DNA of 40,748 nucleotides from Chloroflexota bacterium (GTDB lineage Bacteria > Chloroflexota > Dehalococcoidia > JACPEP01). Below, piece by piece: positions 17,197 to 23,340 of the stretch; the first letter of the stretch is position 1, and every line of letters begins with the position of its first letter. The notes under the pieces were generated by a model. The model did not search any database and was not told the origin of the DNA. It saw only the letters and a program-made list of their open reading frames with translations. The DNA lies in assembly GCA_016183425.1 (NCBI GenBank), contig JACPEP010000010.1, forward strand, positions 1-40,748, written 5' to 3'. The position numbers and the translations under genes were made by a program.

Positions 17197-17622
17197 CTAA
17201 ATCCTCATGGTGGCCTGGCCCCGAACCTGGGCCGGATTGCTCAGGAACATGTTGACCAAGGCCCATACTTGCACTCTAACCGAGACTTCTACGGTCACCG
17301 GCTCGCCGGGAGCTCGGGAAGGCACGCTCACCGTAATGTCGCTTAGAGAGGGGGGAGTCACGTCGCTGCGGCCCCCCAGGCTGCTGTTAAGGTAGTCCAA
17401 AACCTTCTGGGCGCCCAGTTGCTTTACCTCCGCATCGCTGAGGTAATCCTGGGAGGCGTAGACAACGGTATAGCGGGCCCCCTCTCGCGCCGCATTGGTG
17501 GTGATGAGCCAGGCATCGAAGACCCGGCCGAAGTCCACCAGACCAAAGAGGATTACGAAAAGGACAGGCGCCAGAATGGCGAACTCCACAATGGACTGTC
17601 CTCGTTCTTCTTTTATTTTCAT
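17197..17622 (-). CDS. tadE: TadE-like minor pseudopilin, copy 2
   Basis: I choose ATG 17622 (GGGAG 9 bases upstream) over the TTG at 17628. The 141-residue protein starts KIKEERGQSIVEFAILAPVLFVILFGLVDFGRVFDAWLITTNAAREGARYTVVY, the TadE signature with Gly-Gln-Ser-Ile-Val-Glu-Phe at the processing site. It is a clear paralogue of the adjacent TadE (shared ITTNAAREGAR/IITNEAREAAR), so the pair probably arose by tandem duplication and forms a heteromeric minor-pilin complex with TadG. Confidence 0.87.
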   Translation of the reverse strand: MKIKEERGQSIVEFAILAPVLFVILFGLVDFGRVFDAWLITTNAAREGARYTVVYASQDYLSDAEVKQLGAQKVLDYLNSSLGGRSDVTPPSLSDITVSVPSRAPGEPVTVEVSVRVQVWALVNMFLSNPAQVRGQATMRI

Positions 17623-17639
17623 TGTCAATTACTCCCGGT

Positions 17640-18128
17640 TCATGGCCACAACATGGCTGCTAAGACCCCCAAGGCCAGGGCCGGCCCAAAAGGGATGGCG
17701 GCACTGAGGGCCGCTGGCTTGGTACTGGGAAGAAAGGAGGGAAGCCATCTTAGGAACGTGTACTTCAGGGAGGCGGCCAGGCTGCCCCTTATGGCCAGCC
17801 ACCCCAGGGTTATCACCCCGGCAGAGGCAGAGGCGAGGAGCAGGGTCCTGAAGGTGAAGGAGACTCCCATGAGAGCGCCGATGGCTGCCAGTAGCTTTAG
17901 GTCTCCCCCGCCTACCCAGCCCATAGAGAAGGGAACGATGAGGAGCGCTGCCCCGGCGGCTGCCCCCGTCAAACTGAAGACTAAGCCACTGGTGCCTCCT
18001 TGAAATCCTTGAAGAGCCAGGCCAACCACCAAGGCGGGCATAGTCACCCAATTAGGTATGCGCCTTTCACGTAGATCGTATAAAAGGCCTACTATGATTA
18101 CTATCGCCAGGACGAACTCGTTGACCAA
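17640..18128 (-). CDS. tadV: Prepilin peptidase TadV/CpaA (family A24)
   Basis: Protein of 162 residues starting at TTG 18128. It is a minimal A24A aspartic protease: catalytic Asp residues lie in LLYDLRERRIPN (about residue 18) and in GWVGGGDLKLLAAIG (about 76). Five to six hydrophobic segments span the membrane. There is no N-methylation domain, as is usual for TadV/CpaA. It removes the leader of the three Flp pilins and the TadE/G proteins encoded nearby. The two catalytic motifs make the assignment firm. Confidence 0.92.
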   Translation of the reverse strand: MVNEFVLAIVIIVGLLYDLRERRIPNWVTMPALVVGLALQGFQGGTSGLVFSLTGAAAGAALLIVPFSMGWVGGGDLKLLAAIGALMGVSFTFRTLLLASASAGVITLGWLAIRGSLAASLKYTFLRWLPSFLPSTKPAALSAAIPFGPALALGVLAAMLWP

Positions 18129-18217
18129 CTCTTAATTCCCTTCCTTATGTTCTTTATGTCTGTGTCGTTCTTTTTTTGCGGTAGACAGATTTGTCGTACC
18201 CTTCGCTATTGCGGGTA

Positions 18218-18252
18218 ATGGGGCCGTCCGAGGTTGGCTCCATAGGCCCCAT
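18218..18252 (-). terminator. Hairpin after the pilin genes
   Basis: An 8-bp perfect stem ATGGGGCC/GGCCCCAT flanks a 19-base loop, 9 bases beyond the stop of the last pilin gene. It lacks a T run, so it may only partly terminate or may protect the 3' end, keeping pilin mRNA more abundant than the assembly genes downstream. Confidence 0.45.
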
Positions 18253-18260
18253 CCTCTCTT

Positions 18261-18446
18261 TCAGGGTGATGCGGGTGGCGTGATGCCACTAATGAAAGTG
18301 CCCAGGTTGGTCCACCAGGTGTTCAGGTTGCCACCCACTACCCCGATGGCGGCAACAGCGGCGATGGCCACCAGGCCTAGAACCAGGGCATACTCGGCCA
18401 CGTCTTCCCCTCGATCGTCTGACCATACTCGATGTAGTAGTTTCAT
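18261..18446 (-). CDS. flp: Flp-type major pilin, copy 1
   Basis: A 61-residue prepilin with a short basic leader, then RG|EDVAEYALVLGLVAIAAVAAIGVVG. The Gly with Glu at +5 and Tyr at +6 is the exact Flp (type IVb) processing motif, followed by the hydrophobic polymerisation helix. The tail is LNTWWTNLGTFISGITPPASP and differs from the other two copies only at the end. AGGAGG lies about 9 bases before the ATG. It is the last of three tandem pilin genes. Confidence 0.93.
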   Translation of the reverse strand: MKLLHRVWSDDRGEDVAEYALVLGLVAIAAVAAIGVVGGNLNTWWTNLGTFISGITPPASP

Positions 18447-18478
18447 TTTTTAATACCTCCTATTTGTGATGGGGGTCT

Positions 18479-18515
18479 GCTGGGGCCAGACGGGGGGTTG
18501 CCCACTGGCCCCAGC
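18479..18515 (-). promoter_or_regulatory. Intergenic hairpin between pilins 2 and 1
   Basis: A perfect 11-bp stem (GCTGGGGCCAG with its complement) encloses 15 bases. The same hairpin recurs between pilins 3 and 2. It has no T run in the direction of transcription. It probably stabilises or processes the pilin mRNA, or partly attenuates read-through. Confidence 0.55.
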
Positions 18516-18528
18516 GCTCTTTCGGCTC

Positions 18529-18708
18529 TTACGGGAACGCTGGTAGGCCACCGATATAGGTGCCGAGGTTGGTCCACCAGGTATTCAGGTTGTCGCCCAC
18601 AATCCCGATGGCGGCAACGGCGGCGATGGCCACCAGGCCTAGAACCAGGGCATACTCGGCCACGTCTTCCCCTCGATCGTCTGACCATACTCGATGTAGT
18701 AGTTTCAT
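18529..18708 (-). CDS. flp: Flp-type major pilin, copy 2
   Basis: A 59-residue prepilin starting at ATG 18708 after an AGGAGG site. The first 35 residues (MKLLHRVWSD through AAIG) are identical to copy 1; the tail is IVGDNLNTWWTNLGTYIGGLPAFP. It carries the processing motif RG|EDVAEY. Its DNA is almost identical to copy 1 across the leader and helix, so the copies diverged recently or are kept alike by gene conversion. It was found by reading the strand directly because it is short. Confidence 0.92.
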   Translation of the reverse strand: MKLLHRVWSDDRGEDVAEYALVLGLVAIAAVAAIGIVGDNLNTWWTNLGTYIGGLPAFP

Positions 18709-18767
18709 TTTCTAATACCTCCTATTTGTGATAAGATAGTTTTGGACACCCTTTGGATAGGGGGTTT

Positions 18768-18803
18768 GCTGGGGCCGGACGGGGGTTGCCGACTGGCCCC
18801 AGC
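18768..18803 (-). promoter_or_regulatory. Intergenic hairpin between pilins 3 and 2
   Basis: An 11-bp stem with one G-T pair, homologous to the hairpin at 18479-18515, is embedded in a similar intergenic sequence. The duplication unit therefore includes pilin gene plus hairpin. Confidence 0.55.
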
Positions 18804-18813
18804 CCTCTTCCGG

Positions 18814-18993
18814 CTACGGGAACACTGGTAGGCCACCAATGTAGGTGCCCAGGTTGGTCCACCAGGTGTTCAGGTTGTCGCCTACGATCCCGATGGCGGC
18901 AACGGCGGCGATGGCCACCAGGCCCAGAACCAGGGCATACTCGGCCACGTCTTCCCCCCGATCGTCTGACCATACCTTTCGTAGAAACTGCAC
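18814..18993 (-). CDS. flp: Flp-type major pilin, copy 3 (promoter-proximal)
   Basis: A 59-residue prepilin starting at GTG 18993, with GGGAGGTGATC 6-10 bases upstream, the strongest ribosome binding site of the three. It reads MQFLRKVWSDDRGEDVAEYALVLGLVAI and ends YIGGLPVFP. It differs from copy 2 mainly in the leader (QFLRK versus KLLHR) and one tail residue. It is first in the pilin series, directly downstream of the receiver gene. Confidence 0.92.
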   Translation of the reverse strand: MQFLRKVWSDDRGEDVAEYALVLGLVAIAAVAAIGIVGDNLNTWWTNLGTYIGGLPVFP

Positions 18994-19076
18994 TTTTGAT
19001 CACCTCCCTTCTTTTTTGGTTGTAAGGCGCTGCACGGCGAGAAGGGTTACGGGAACACTACCTTTCGTGTGCGCCG

Positions 19077-19796
19077 TCAATGGTTTGCCTCGTCAGCGTA
19101 GAACATTTTATGGGTGGTTGTCATGTGTGTTGCGTGTGAAAACCTTTGAAAACTAACACGGAGGGTTTGCAAATCCCAAAGGAGGGCGGCCAAAATCAAG
19201 GCCCATCCCGTCATCAGGAATCCGGCTTCCATTGGCCGCAAAAAGGCGACCGCCAGGAGTTCCAGGGAGAGGGCCACGGCCACCAAATGAATCAGCCGCC
19301 AGATGGGCACCTGGTTTCTGCTCTTAGTCGCCAAGGTAAACCAGGCGGGCAGGTAGGTGACCTCCTTGGACAGCTTGTTCAACAAGATGTTTCCCCGCTC
19401 ACTTGTGCTCAGGCTAGGTTCCTGACTTAGGCGGTGAAGAACCTTGGTCAGTTGGTGGAGCAGGTCCGCCTCAAAGACGAAGGCAGCCACATGGGCCCGG
19501 GCGGCCGCTTGACGGTATTCGGGGAGGTCGTAGGTGGAAATGACCACCACCTGGGTTCGGGGAAGGAGCCGCCTCACCCATTCCACCACACTCATAGCCT
19601 GAATGTCGGGCAGGGAAAGGTCTAGGATTATGACCTCCGGCGAAAGGAGGGGAATCTTTTGCATGGCGTCCAGCCCGGTTGGCGAATTGCCGACGATCTG
19701 GTAGGTGTTCATACTACCTACCAAGGCCCTCAGGTTGCGGGCGATATCAGGATCGGGCTCTACCAGTAGGACTTTTAGGACTTTCAGGACTTTCAT
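19077..19796 (-). CDS. Membrane-anchored receiver-domain protein upstream of the pilins
   Basis: Protein of 239 residues. Residues 1-120 are a CheY-like receiver: acidic residues in LLVEPDPD, the phospho-acceptor Asp in VIILDLSLPD, and a Ser/Thr switch position in VVISTYD. The usual Lys near 107 is replaced (FVFEADL), so signalling may be atypical. Residues about 120-165 are a linker. Residues about 168-215 hold two hydrophobic membrane helices (LIHLVAVALSLELLAVAFL; AGFLMTGWALILAALLW). There is no DNA-binding output domain. A phospho-receiver tethered to the membrane next to pilin genes suggests direct control of the pilus machine rather than of transcription (inference). Three tandem copies of AAAGTCCT encode its first residues. 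Confidence 0.75.
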   Translation of the reverse strand: MKVLKVLKVLLVEPDPDIARNLRALVGSMNTYQIVGNSPTGLDAMQKIPLLSPEVIILDLSLPDIQAMSVVEWVRRLLPRTQVVVISTYDLPEYRQAAARAHVAAFVFEADLLHQLTKVLHRLSQEPSLSTSERGNILLNKLSKEVTYLPAWFTLATKSRNQVPIWRLIHLVAVALSLELLAVAFLRPMEAGFLMTGWALILAALLWDLQTLRVSFQRFSHATHMTTTHKMFYADEANH

Positions 19797-19893
19797 CTCC
19801 GTAAGCCTTTCCTTTGTTGGCTGGGTCGTAATGAATGTTCACTAGATTCATTTCTCTATCTACTAGTGTATGGCAGACAGCCAGCGCCGTCAT
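19747..19893 (-). CDS. Possible 48-residue leader ORF overlapping the receiver start
   Basis: ATG 19893 is preceded by AGGAGG (19902-19907) at an ideal 8-base spacing, better than the site of the receiver gene itself. The product starts MTALAVCHTLVDREMNLVNI and ends in the repeats ESPESPKSPT read from the overlapping frame. The stop at 19747-19749 lies 48 bases inside the receiver gene, so ribosomes could re-initiate at the receiver ATG. No family is recognised. It may be a coupling peptide or spurious. Confidence 0.3.
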   Translation of the reverse strand: MTALAVCHTLVDREMNLVNIHYDPANKGKAYGDESPESPKSPTGRARS

Positions 19894-19966
19894 GGGGGAA
19901 ACCTCCTAAATCCTGGGGGTGTCTTCCCCCAATTTTGGGTGGGGCAGACACAGTTTCTTTTTTGCC

Positions 19967-20012
19967 ACATAATCGTCACATTCAAAGACTGATTATTGAT
20001 ATTTTCGTAACA
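19967..20012. promoter_or_regulatory. Paired 14-bp operator-like motif upstream of the receiver/pilin genes
   Basis: ACATAATCGTCACA (19967-19980) and ATATTTTCGTAACA (19999-20012) start exactly 32 bp apart, about three helical turns. The same pair with the same spacing lies upstream of the kinase, and a close relative lies upstream of the CAP gene. A LuxR/NarL-type regulator encoded at 21461 is the nearest candidate to bind it (inference). Confidence 0.5.
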
Positions 20013-20126
20013 TGGTTCCATTACGCTAGGGGCGTAGTGTTCAGAATGAAGTTGGAGAGAGAAAACGAGAACGATAGCGTTTTCCATTAAGAATCGCCTC
20101 CCTCTTCTAGCTGTCCTTCTACCCGC

Positions 20127-20166
20127 AAAACAAAGCGACCTACAAGATGGGTCGCTTTGTTTTGTT
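20127..20166. terminator. Terminator between the two copies of the duplicated element
   Basis: The stem AACAAAGCGACC/GGGTCGCTTTGTT with an 8-base loop is flanked by A and T runs on both sides, so it can work in both directions. No gene precedes it on the plus strand; it may insulate the divergent control regions or end a short unannotated transcript. Confidence 0.7.
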
Positions 20167-20217
20167 CCAGAGGCCTTCCCTCAATTTTTGCTGGTGCAGA
20201 CAAAATTTTCTTTTTCC

Positions 20218-20263
20218 ACATAATCGTCACATTCGAAGGCTGTTTATTTATATTTTCGTAACA
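20218..20263. promoter_or_regulatory. Paired 14-bp operator-like motif upstream of the histidine kinase
   Basis: ACATAATCGTCACA (20218-20231) and ATATTTTCGTAACA (20250-20263) are identical to the pair at 19967/19999 and have the same 32-bp spacing. It suggests autoregulation of the two-component system (inference). Confidence 0.5.
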
Positions 20264-20326
20264 TGATTCCATTAAACTTATCTGATGTGATTGTTGAGTA
20301 TGAGGTTCATAAGAGGGAGTAAGGCA

Positions 20327-20416
20327 ATGGTCCTGCCGGTTACGCTAACGATGGGGGTGATCCTGCTGGTAGGTATTTTTACTCGTTACAGGAGGGCGGA
20401 AAAGTCCGAAAATTAG
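20327..20416 (+). CDS. Possible 29-residue single-span membrane peptide
   Basis: ATG 20327 follows GAGGGAG about 7 bases upstream. The product MVLPVTLTMGVILLVGIFTR then YRRAEKSEN has one hydrophobic span and a basic-then-charged tail, as in known bacterial small membrane proteins. It sits between the operator-like element and the kinase gene in the same direction. There is no recognised family; conservation would be needed to accept it. Confidence 0.35.
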   Translation: MVLPVTLTMGVILLVGIFTRYRRAEKSEN

Positions 20417-20565
20417 GGGATAGATACTTGAAAGACGGGTGTCAATTTACATCCGGAGATAGACTTTTCTAGGCTATGTGTCTGCTGGGCAATGGAAATG
20501 GTAGAGCGAGATAAGGAATTGGGATTGCGGGAAAACAAAAGGGAGAGATAGGAAGGGGGTGGTGG

Positions 20566-21642
20566 GTGGTGGTACGGTACCGGGATATTCCGTCCGGGAC
20601 TGGTGGCGACGATGGGACCGACAGCAATATTAGCAAATATGAGCAGCGGCAAAGGTTGCCGGACGGAGTAGAGGAGGCCCCCGAGAACGGGTGGGAGGCA
20701 GGGGAGGTGGAGCGCCCCTCCCTTCTCGTCGCCGATGCGGACACGGATTACCCCAGGCTCCTGGTCAAGAAAGTAATTGAGGCCCAGGAGGCAGAGAGAC
20801 GGCGCATAGCCCGGGATATTCATGATGAGACCCAACAATTATTGGGAAACGCCATCTTTCGTCTCGATTTGTGCTTACAGCAGAGGCCAGATGCACCACA
20901 ACCGCTACGGAAGGATCTTTTACGCATAAGGGAAATCCTCACCGATAGCGTTCGTGGGCTTCAGGATCTGTCGCAGAGCTTGAGGCCATCACTTTTGGAT
21001 GACCTGGGGCTGAGAGCTAGCCTGGCCTGGTTTTTCCGAACCTACGGTGTTAAAGACCGGGTAAACCTTCGTTGGAATATAACCGGCCTTGTGGGGAGGC
21101 TAGCCTCAGAGGTAGAAATGGCCCTTTTTCGGATAGTTCAGGAGGCGTGCAATAACGTCCTTAAACATGCCCGAGCCAAGAATTTGCGCATCGGGATTCG
21201 CGTCAACCATACCCACGCTATTGTCGTGGTCAGCGACGATGGGGTGGGGTTCGATGTGGAGGGGGTAAAGGCTCGGCGCGGGGCGGAAGGGCACTCTATT
21301 CCTATAGGCTTAGCGGGAATGAGGGAGAGGGCGGAGCTGCTGGGGGGCAAATTGTTCCTGCAGTCTCGCCCGGGCATGGGTACTCGGGTGGCCGCCGTCA
21401 TTCCCTTAAGGGCCTCATATGGAAATTTTAACAATAGAGATTCTAACGTAGGAGGTGGCGATGAAGAAGTTAAGGGCTTTGGTGGAGCCGATTACGGGAG
21501 GTCTGAGCACGTTTCAGGGAGGGGAAAAAGGAAATGGAGCGAAGGGTATGACAACAGAGAAGATACGGGTGCTGGTGGTGGAAGACCACCAACTGGTAAG
21601 GGAAGGGTTGCGCTTGTTGCTGGACAGGGAAGAAGATATTGA
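20566..21642 (+). CDS. NarL-family (HisKA_3) sensor histidine kinase
   Basis: Protein of 358 residues from GTG 20566; no ATG is available in this frame back to a stop at 20512. Residues 1-75 show no sensory or membrane segment. Residues about 75-140 are the HisKA_3 dimerisation domain, with the phospho-acceptor His in RRRIARDIHDETQQLL. Residues about 180-285 are the ATPase domain with the N box (FRIVQEACNNVLKHARA), VVSDDGVGFD, GLAGMRERAELLGG and GMGTRV. It is probably a soluble kinase whose signal is unknown; its cognate regulator follows. Residues 287-358 form a Gly/Arg/Lys-rich low-complexity tail that overlaps the regulator gene in another frame by 182 bases. This is unusual and may mean that the original stop was lost. 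Confidence 0.85.
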   Translation: MVVRYRDIPSGTGGDDGTDSNISKYEQRQRLPDGVEEAPENGWEAGEVERPSLLVADADTDYPRLLVKKVIEAQEAERRRIARDIHDETQQLLGNAIFRLDLCLQQRPDAPQPLRKDLLRIREILTDSVRGLQDLSQSLRPSLLDDLGLRASLAWFFRTYGVKDRVNLRWNITGLVGRLASEVEMALFRIVQEACNNVLKHARAKNLRIGIRVNHTHAIVVVSDDGVGFDVEGVKARRGAEGHSIPIGLAGMRERAELLGGKLFLQSRPGMGTRVAAVIPLRASYGNFNNRDSNVGGGDEEVKGFGGADYGRSEHVSGRGKRKWSEGYDNREDTGAGGGRPPTGKGRVALVAGQGRRY

Positions 21643-22240
21643 GGTTTGCGGAGAGGCCGATACGGGGCATATGGCGTGTAATTTAGCCAGTAAACTCACC
21701 CCCGATGTCATCATTATGGATGTTGAGCTACCGGAAATGGATGGCCTTGCGGCCACCGAGCGCATAAAGGAAGAGTTACCGGGGGCGCACATCCTGGCGT
21801 TGACGGCGCACTCTGATCCGGAATATATCTACGGTATGTTGAGGGCCGGGGCGGAGGGGTATGTCCTGAAGCATATGGCCGCCCGAGACCTAACGTCAGC
21901 TATTCGTGCTGTCCGCAATGGGTCGTCGACTCTTTCGCCCAGCATAGCCCGAAAGCTGATAAATGACATCAGGCAGGATGTCCCTTATCTGCATGCGGAT
22001 GATATGCTCTCCAAACGGGAGAAGGAGATTTTGCTGCTTATGGCCAGGGGAGCCACCAGTAAGGAGATAGCTGAGATTCTTTGTTTGAGTCCTAAGACAG
22101 TGGACAACCATCGTGCCCGCATTACAGAAAAGCTTCAGGTGAGGAACCGTGTCGAGGCGGTAAGGAAGGCCGTAAAACTGGGCATTCTCTCCCACAGTCA
22201 GGCCTGTATCGAGTTAGAAGACCTGCCTGAAGCTGGCTAG
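21461..22240 (+). CDS. NarL/FixJ-type response regulator
   Basis: Start chosen at ATG 21461 (AGGAGG at 21450-21455, 5-base spacer). The alternative ATG at 21548 gives a canonical MTTEKIRVLVVEDH start and would drop a 29-residue extension. The receiver domain has VVEDHQLVREGLR, the phospho-Asp in VIIMDVELPEMDG, LTAHSD and the Lys in YVLKHM. The C-terminal LuxR-type HTH reads LSKREKEILLLMARGATSKEIAEILCLSPKTVDNHRARI. It is the cognate regulator of the overlapping kinase and a DNA-binding activator or repressor. The stop shares a CTAG palindrome with the stop of the convergent CAP gene. Proposed targets are the 32-bp-spaced motifs nearby (inference). Confidence 0.92.
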   Translation: MKKLRALVEPITGGLSTFQGGEKGNGAKGMTTEKIRVLVVEDHQLVREGLRLLLDREEDIEVCGEADTGHMACNLASKLTPDVIIMDVELPEMDGLAATERIKEELPGAHILALTAHSDPEYIYGMLRAGAEGYVLKHMAARDLTSAIRAVRNGSSTLSPSIARKLINDIRQDVPYLHADDMLSKREKEILLLMARGATSKEIAEILCLSPKTVDNHRARITEKLQVRNRVEAVRKAVKLGILSHSQACIELEDLPEAG

Positions 22241-23109
22241 GGACCCAAAAAGAGTATGGTGTAATATTTCATATTTCCCGCGGCGAGGGCAGTTCCCACG
22301 CCAGCAGCCACAAAACGTGGGTTTACGATAGCGCCGTAATGAGAGGGGCTATTGGTGAAAGCCCGTACCACAGACGTTACAGATTGACCAGGGTCGGGGG
22401 AATTGTTGCGGCCCAGGATTTCCCCCATAATTCCAGGCCCCAGCCCATTGGCAACCATTAGGCTGCGGGCGGTTGTTCCGTCGGGGGCCACATGGCCAAA
22501 GTACCCTTTCTCCGCCATATCCTGGCTGCGTTGCCGAGCCAGATCGACCAGTTTGTCGTGGACTTGGAGGGACGGCAGCCCGGCCTGTTGTCTTACTTGG
22601 TCTATGGATTGCAACATCAAGGACTCTAGGGGGGTAAGGGCCAAATGGTCGGTCTCTTCGTTTCCTGTTTCTTCAGGTGTCTCCTCCGGGGAAGATGACT
22701 CTTTTGCCTGGGGGGCCTCCATCGTCAAATTCGTCCCCCCTCCTGCTGAGCTAATTGCCCCCCTTTCTGGGGAAGCCGCCGGAGCACTATCAGAGGCTAC
22801 TTCAAGGGAGGTAGGATTTTCTGGGGATGAGGAACTGGGTTGTGGATCGTTGGGTGGTTGGATTTCGTCAGCCAGGGAAAGGGGGCCTTGGTTGAGCGCT
22901 GGCTGGGGACGCTGAACCTCCGGCGGGTTAGCAAAGGCGAAGGCGATCCTCGTGGGGGGACTTTCTTGTCCCAGAGACGGTTCGAGTGCAGTGGCAAGGT
23001 CTTCTGAGGGTGCCTGGGTCCGGGTATCTAAGGCGAAGTTCCAGGCGAGGGTGATGGTGAAAGCCAGGAGTAGCCCCCGGCGGAACGTTACCCAAGCTCG
23101 TGGTTTCAG
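22237..23109 (-). CDS. Membrane-anchored CAP (SCP/PR-1) domain protein, probable CTG start
   Basis: The CAP domain occupies the C-terminal 130 residues (LTPLESLMLQSIDQVRQQAGLPSLQVHDKLVDLARQRSQDMAEKGYFGHVAPDGTT...SPSHYGAIVNP...GVGTA). The CAP motifs FGHVAP and SPSHYGAIVNP, with their His residues, are present. The first in-frame ATG (22728) has no signal sequence before it. The frame stays open to a TAG at 23118-23120, and from CTG 23109 it encodes KPRAWVTFRRGLLLAFTITLAWNFAL, a textbook membrane anchor, then a 140-residue Pro/Ser/Glu-rich linker. GGTAGG lies about 8 bases upstream of the CTG. I therefore favour a 290-residue exported protein starting at CTG. CAP proteins act outside the cell, often at the envelope; their substrate is unknown. 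Confidence 0.75.
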   Translation of the reverse strand: MKPRAWVTFRRGLLLAFTITLAWNFALDTRTQAPSEDLATALEPSLGQESPPTRIAFAFANPPEVQRPQPALNQGPLSLADEIQPPNDPQPSSSSPENPTSLEVASDSAPAASPERGAISSAGGGTNLTMEAPQAKESSSPEETPEETGNEETDHLALTPLESLMLQSIDQVRQQAGLPSLQVHDKLVDLARQRSQDMAEKGYFGHVAPDGTTARSLMVANGLGPGIMGEILGRNNSPDPGQSVTSVVRAFTNSPSHYGAIVNPRFVAAGVGTALAAGNMKYYTILFLGP

Positions 23110-23192
23110 AACGCTGCCCTACCTATCATAGATTAAATATTGAATTAAATAATGGGTTAGGTAGATTCTGCCTCGTACTTACCCAACATTTT

Positions 23193-23243
23193 TGACAAAA
23201 TCATCACAAAACCATCCAGAACTATGACAAAACCATCACAAAA
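23193..23243. promoter_or_regulatory. Paired operator-like repeat upstream of the CAP gene
   Basis: TGACAAAATCATCACAAAA (23193-23211) and TGACAAAACCATCACAAAA (23225-23243) differ at one base and start 32 bp apart. The core ACAAAATCATCACA matches the ACATAATCGTCACA motif near the kinase and pilin genes at 12 of 14 bases. The site lies 84-135 bp upstream of the CAP start. The rest of the 23110-23340 gap is AT-rich with no gene. Confidence 0.55.
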
Positions 23244-23340
23244 CTATCACCCGTGGGAATTCTTGTCAATGCCTCGGATAGGTTTGGGAGGTGTGGGAAT
23301 GGTATAGATGTGGGTAGCTGGTATCTAAAATGGGCTGTAA

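Larger units (their letters stand above)
19928..20276. repeat. Duplicated 95-100 bp intergenic element
   Basis: Bases 19928-20022 and 20178-20276 are two same-orientation copies with a fully conserved core ACATAATCGTCACATTC and a conserved TATTTTCGTAACATG. One copy lies upstream of the minus-strand receiver/pilin genes and the other upstream of the plus-strand kinase genes. A terminator at 20127-20166 separates them. Short frames on the minus strand (MEPCYENIN, MESCYENIN) coincide with the copies, but I read the element as regulatory because conservation is highest in the paired motifs. Confidence 0.75.

Noticed and set aside
18429-19003. Alternative longer minus-strand frames over pilins 2 and 3 (Arg-rich products)
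   Set aside because: They are out of frame with the pilin genes; the correct frames give clean 59-residue Flp prepilins with ribosome binding sites.
19045-19060. Possible relic of a fourth pilin tail (GTGTTCCCGTAA) before pilin 3
   Set aside because: Only about 14 bases match; too short to separate from chance.
19866-20272. Three short frames in the intergenic region (plus 19866-20090; minus 19890-20087 and 20087-20272)
   Set aside because: They lie over the duplicated regulatory element and the terminator. The paired MEPCYENIN/MESCYENIN similarity follows from the DNA repeat and ends where the repeat ends.
23193-23250. CRISPR array
   Set aside because: The repeats are only two 19-bp copies with a 13-bp spacer; they fit a tandem operator, not CRISPR. 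No cas gene is present.
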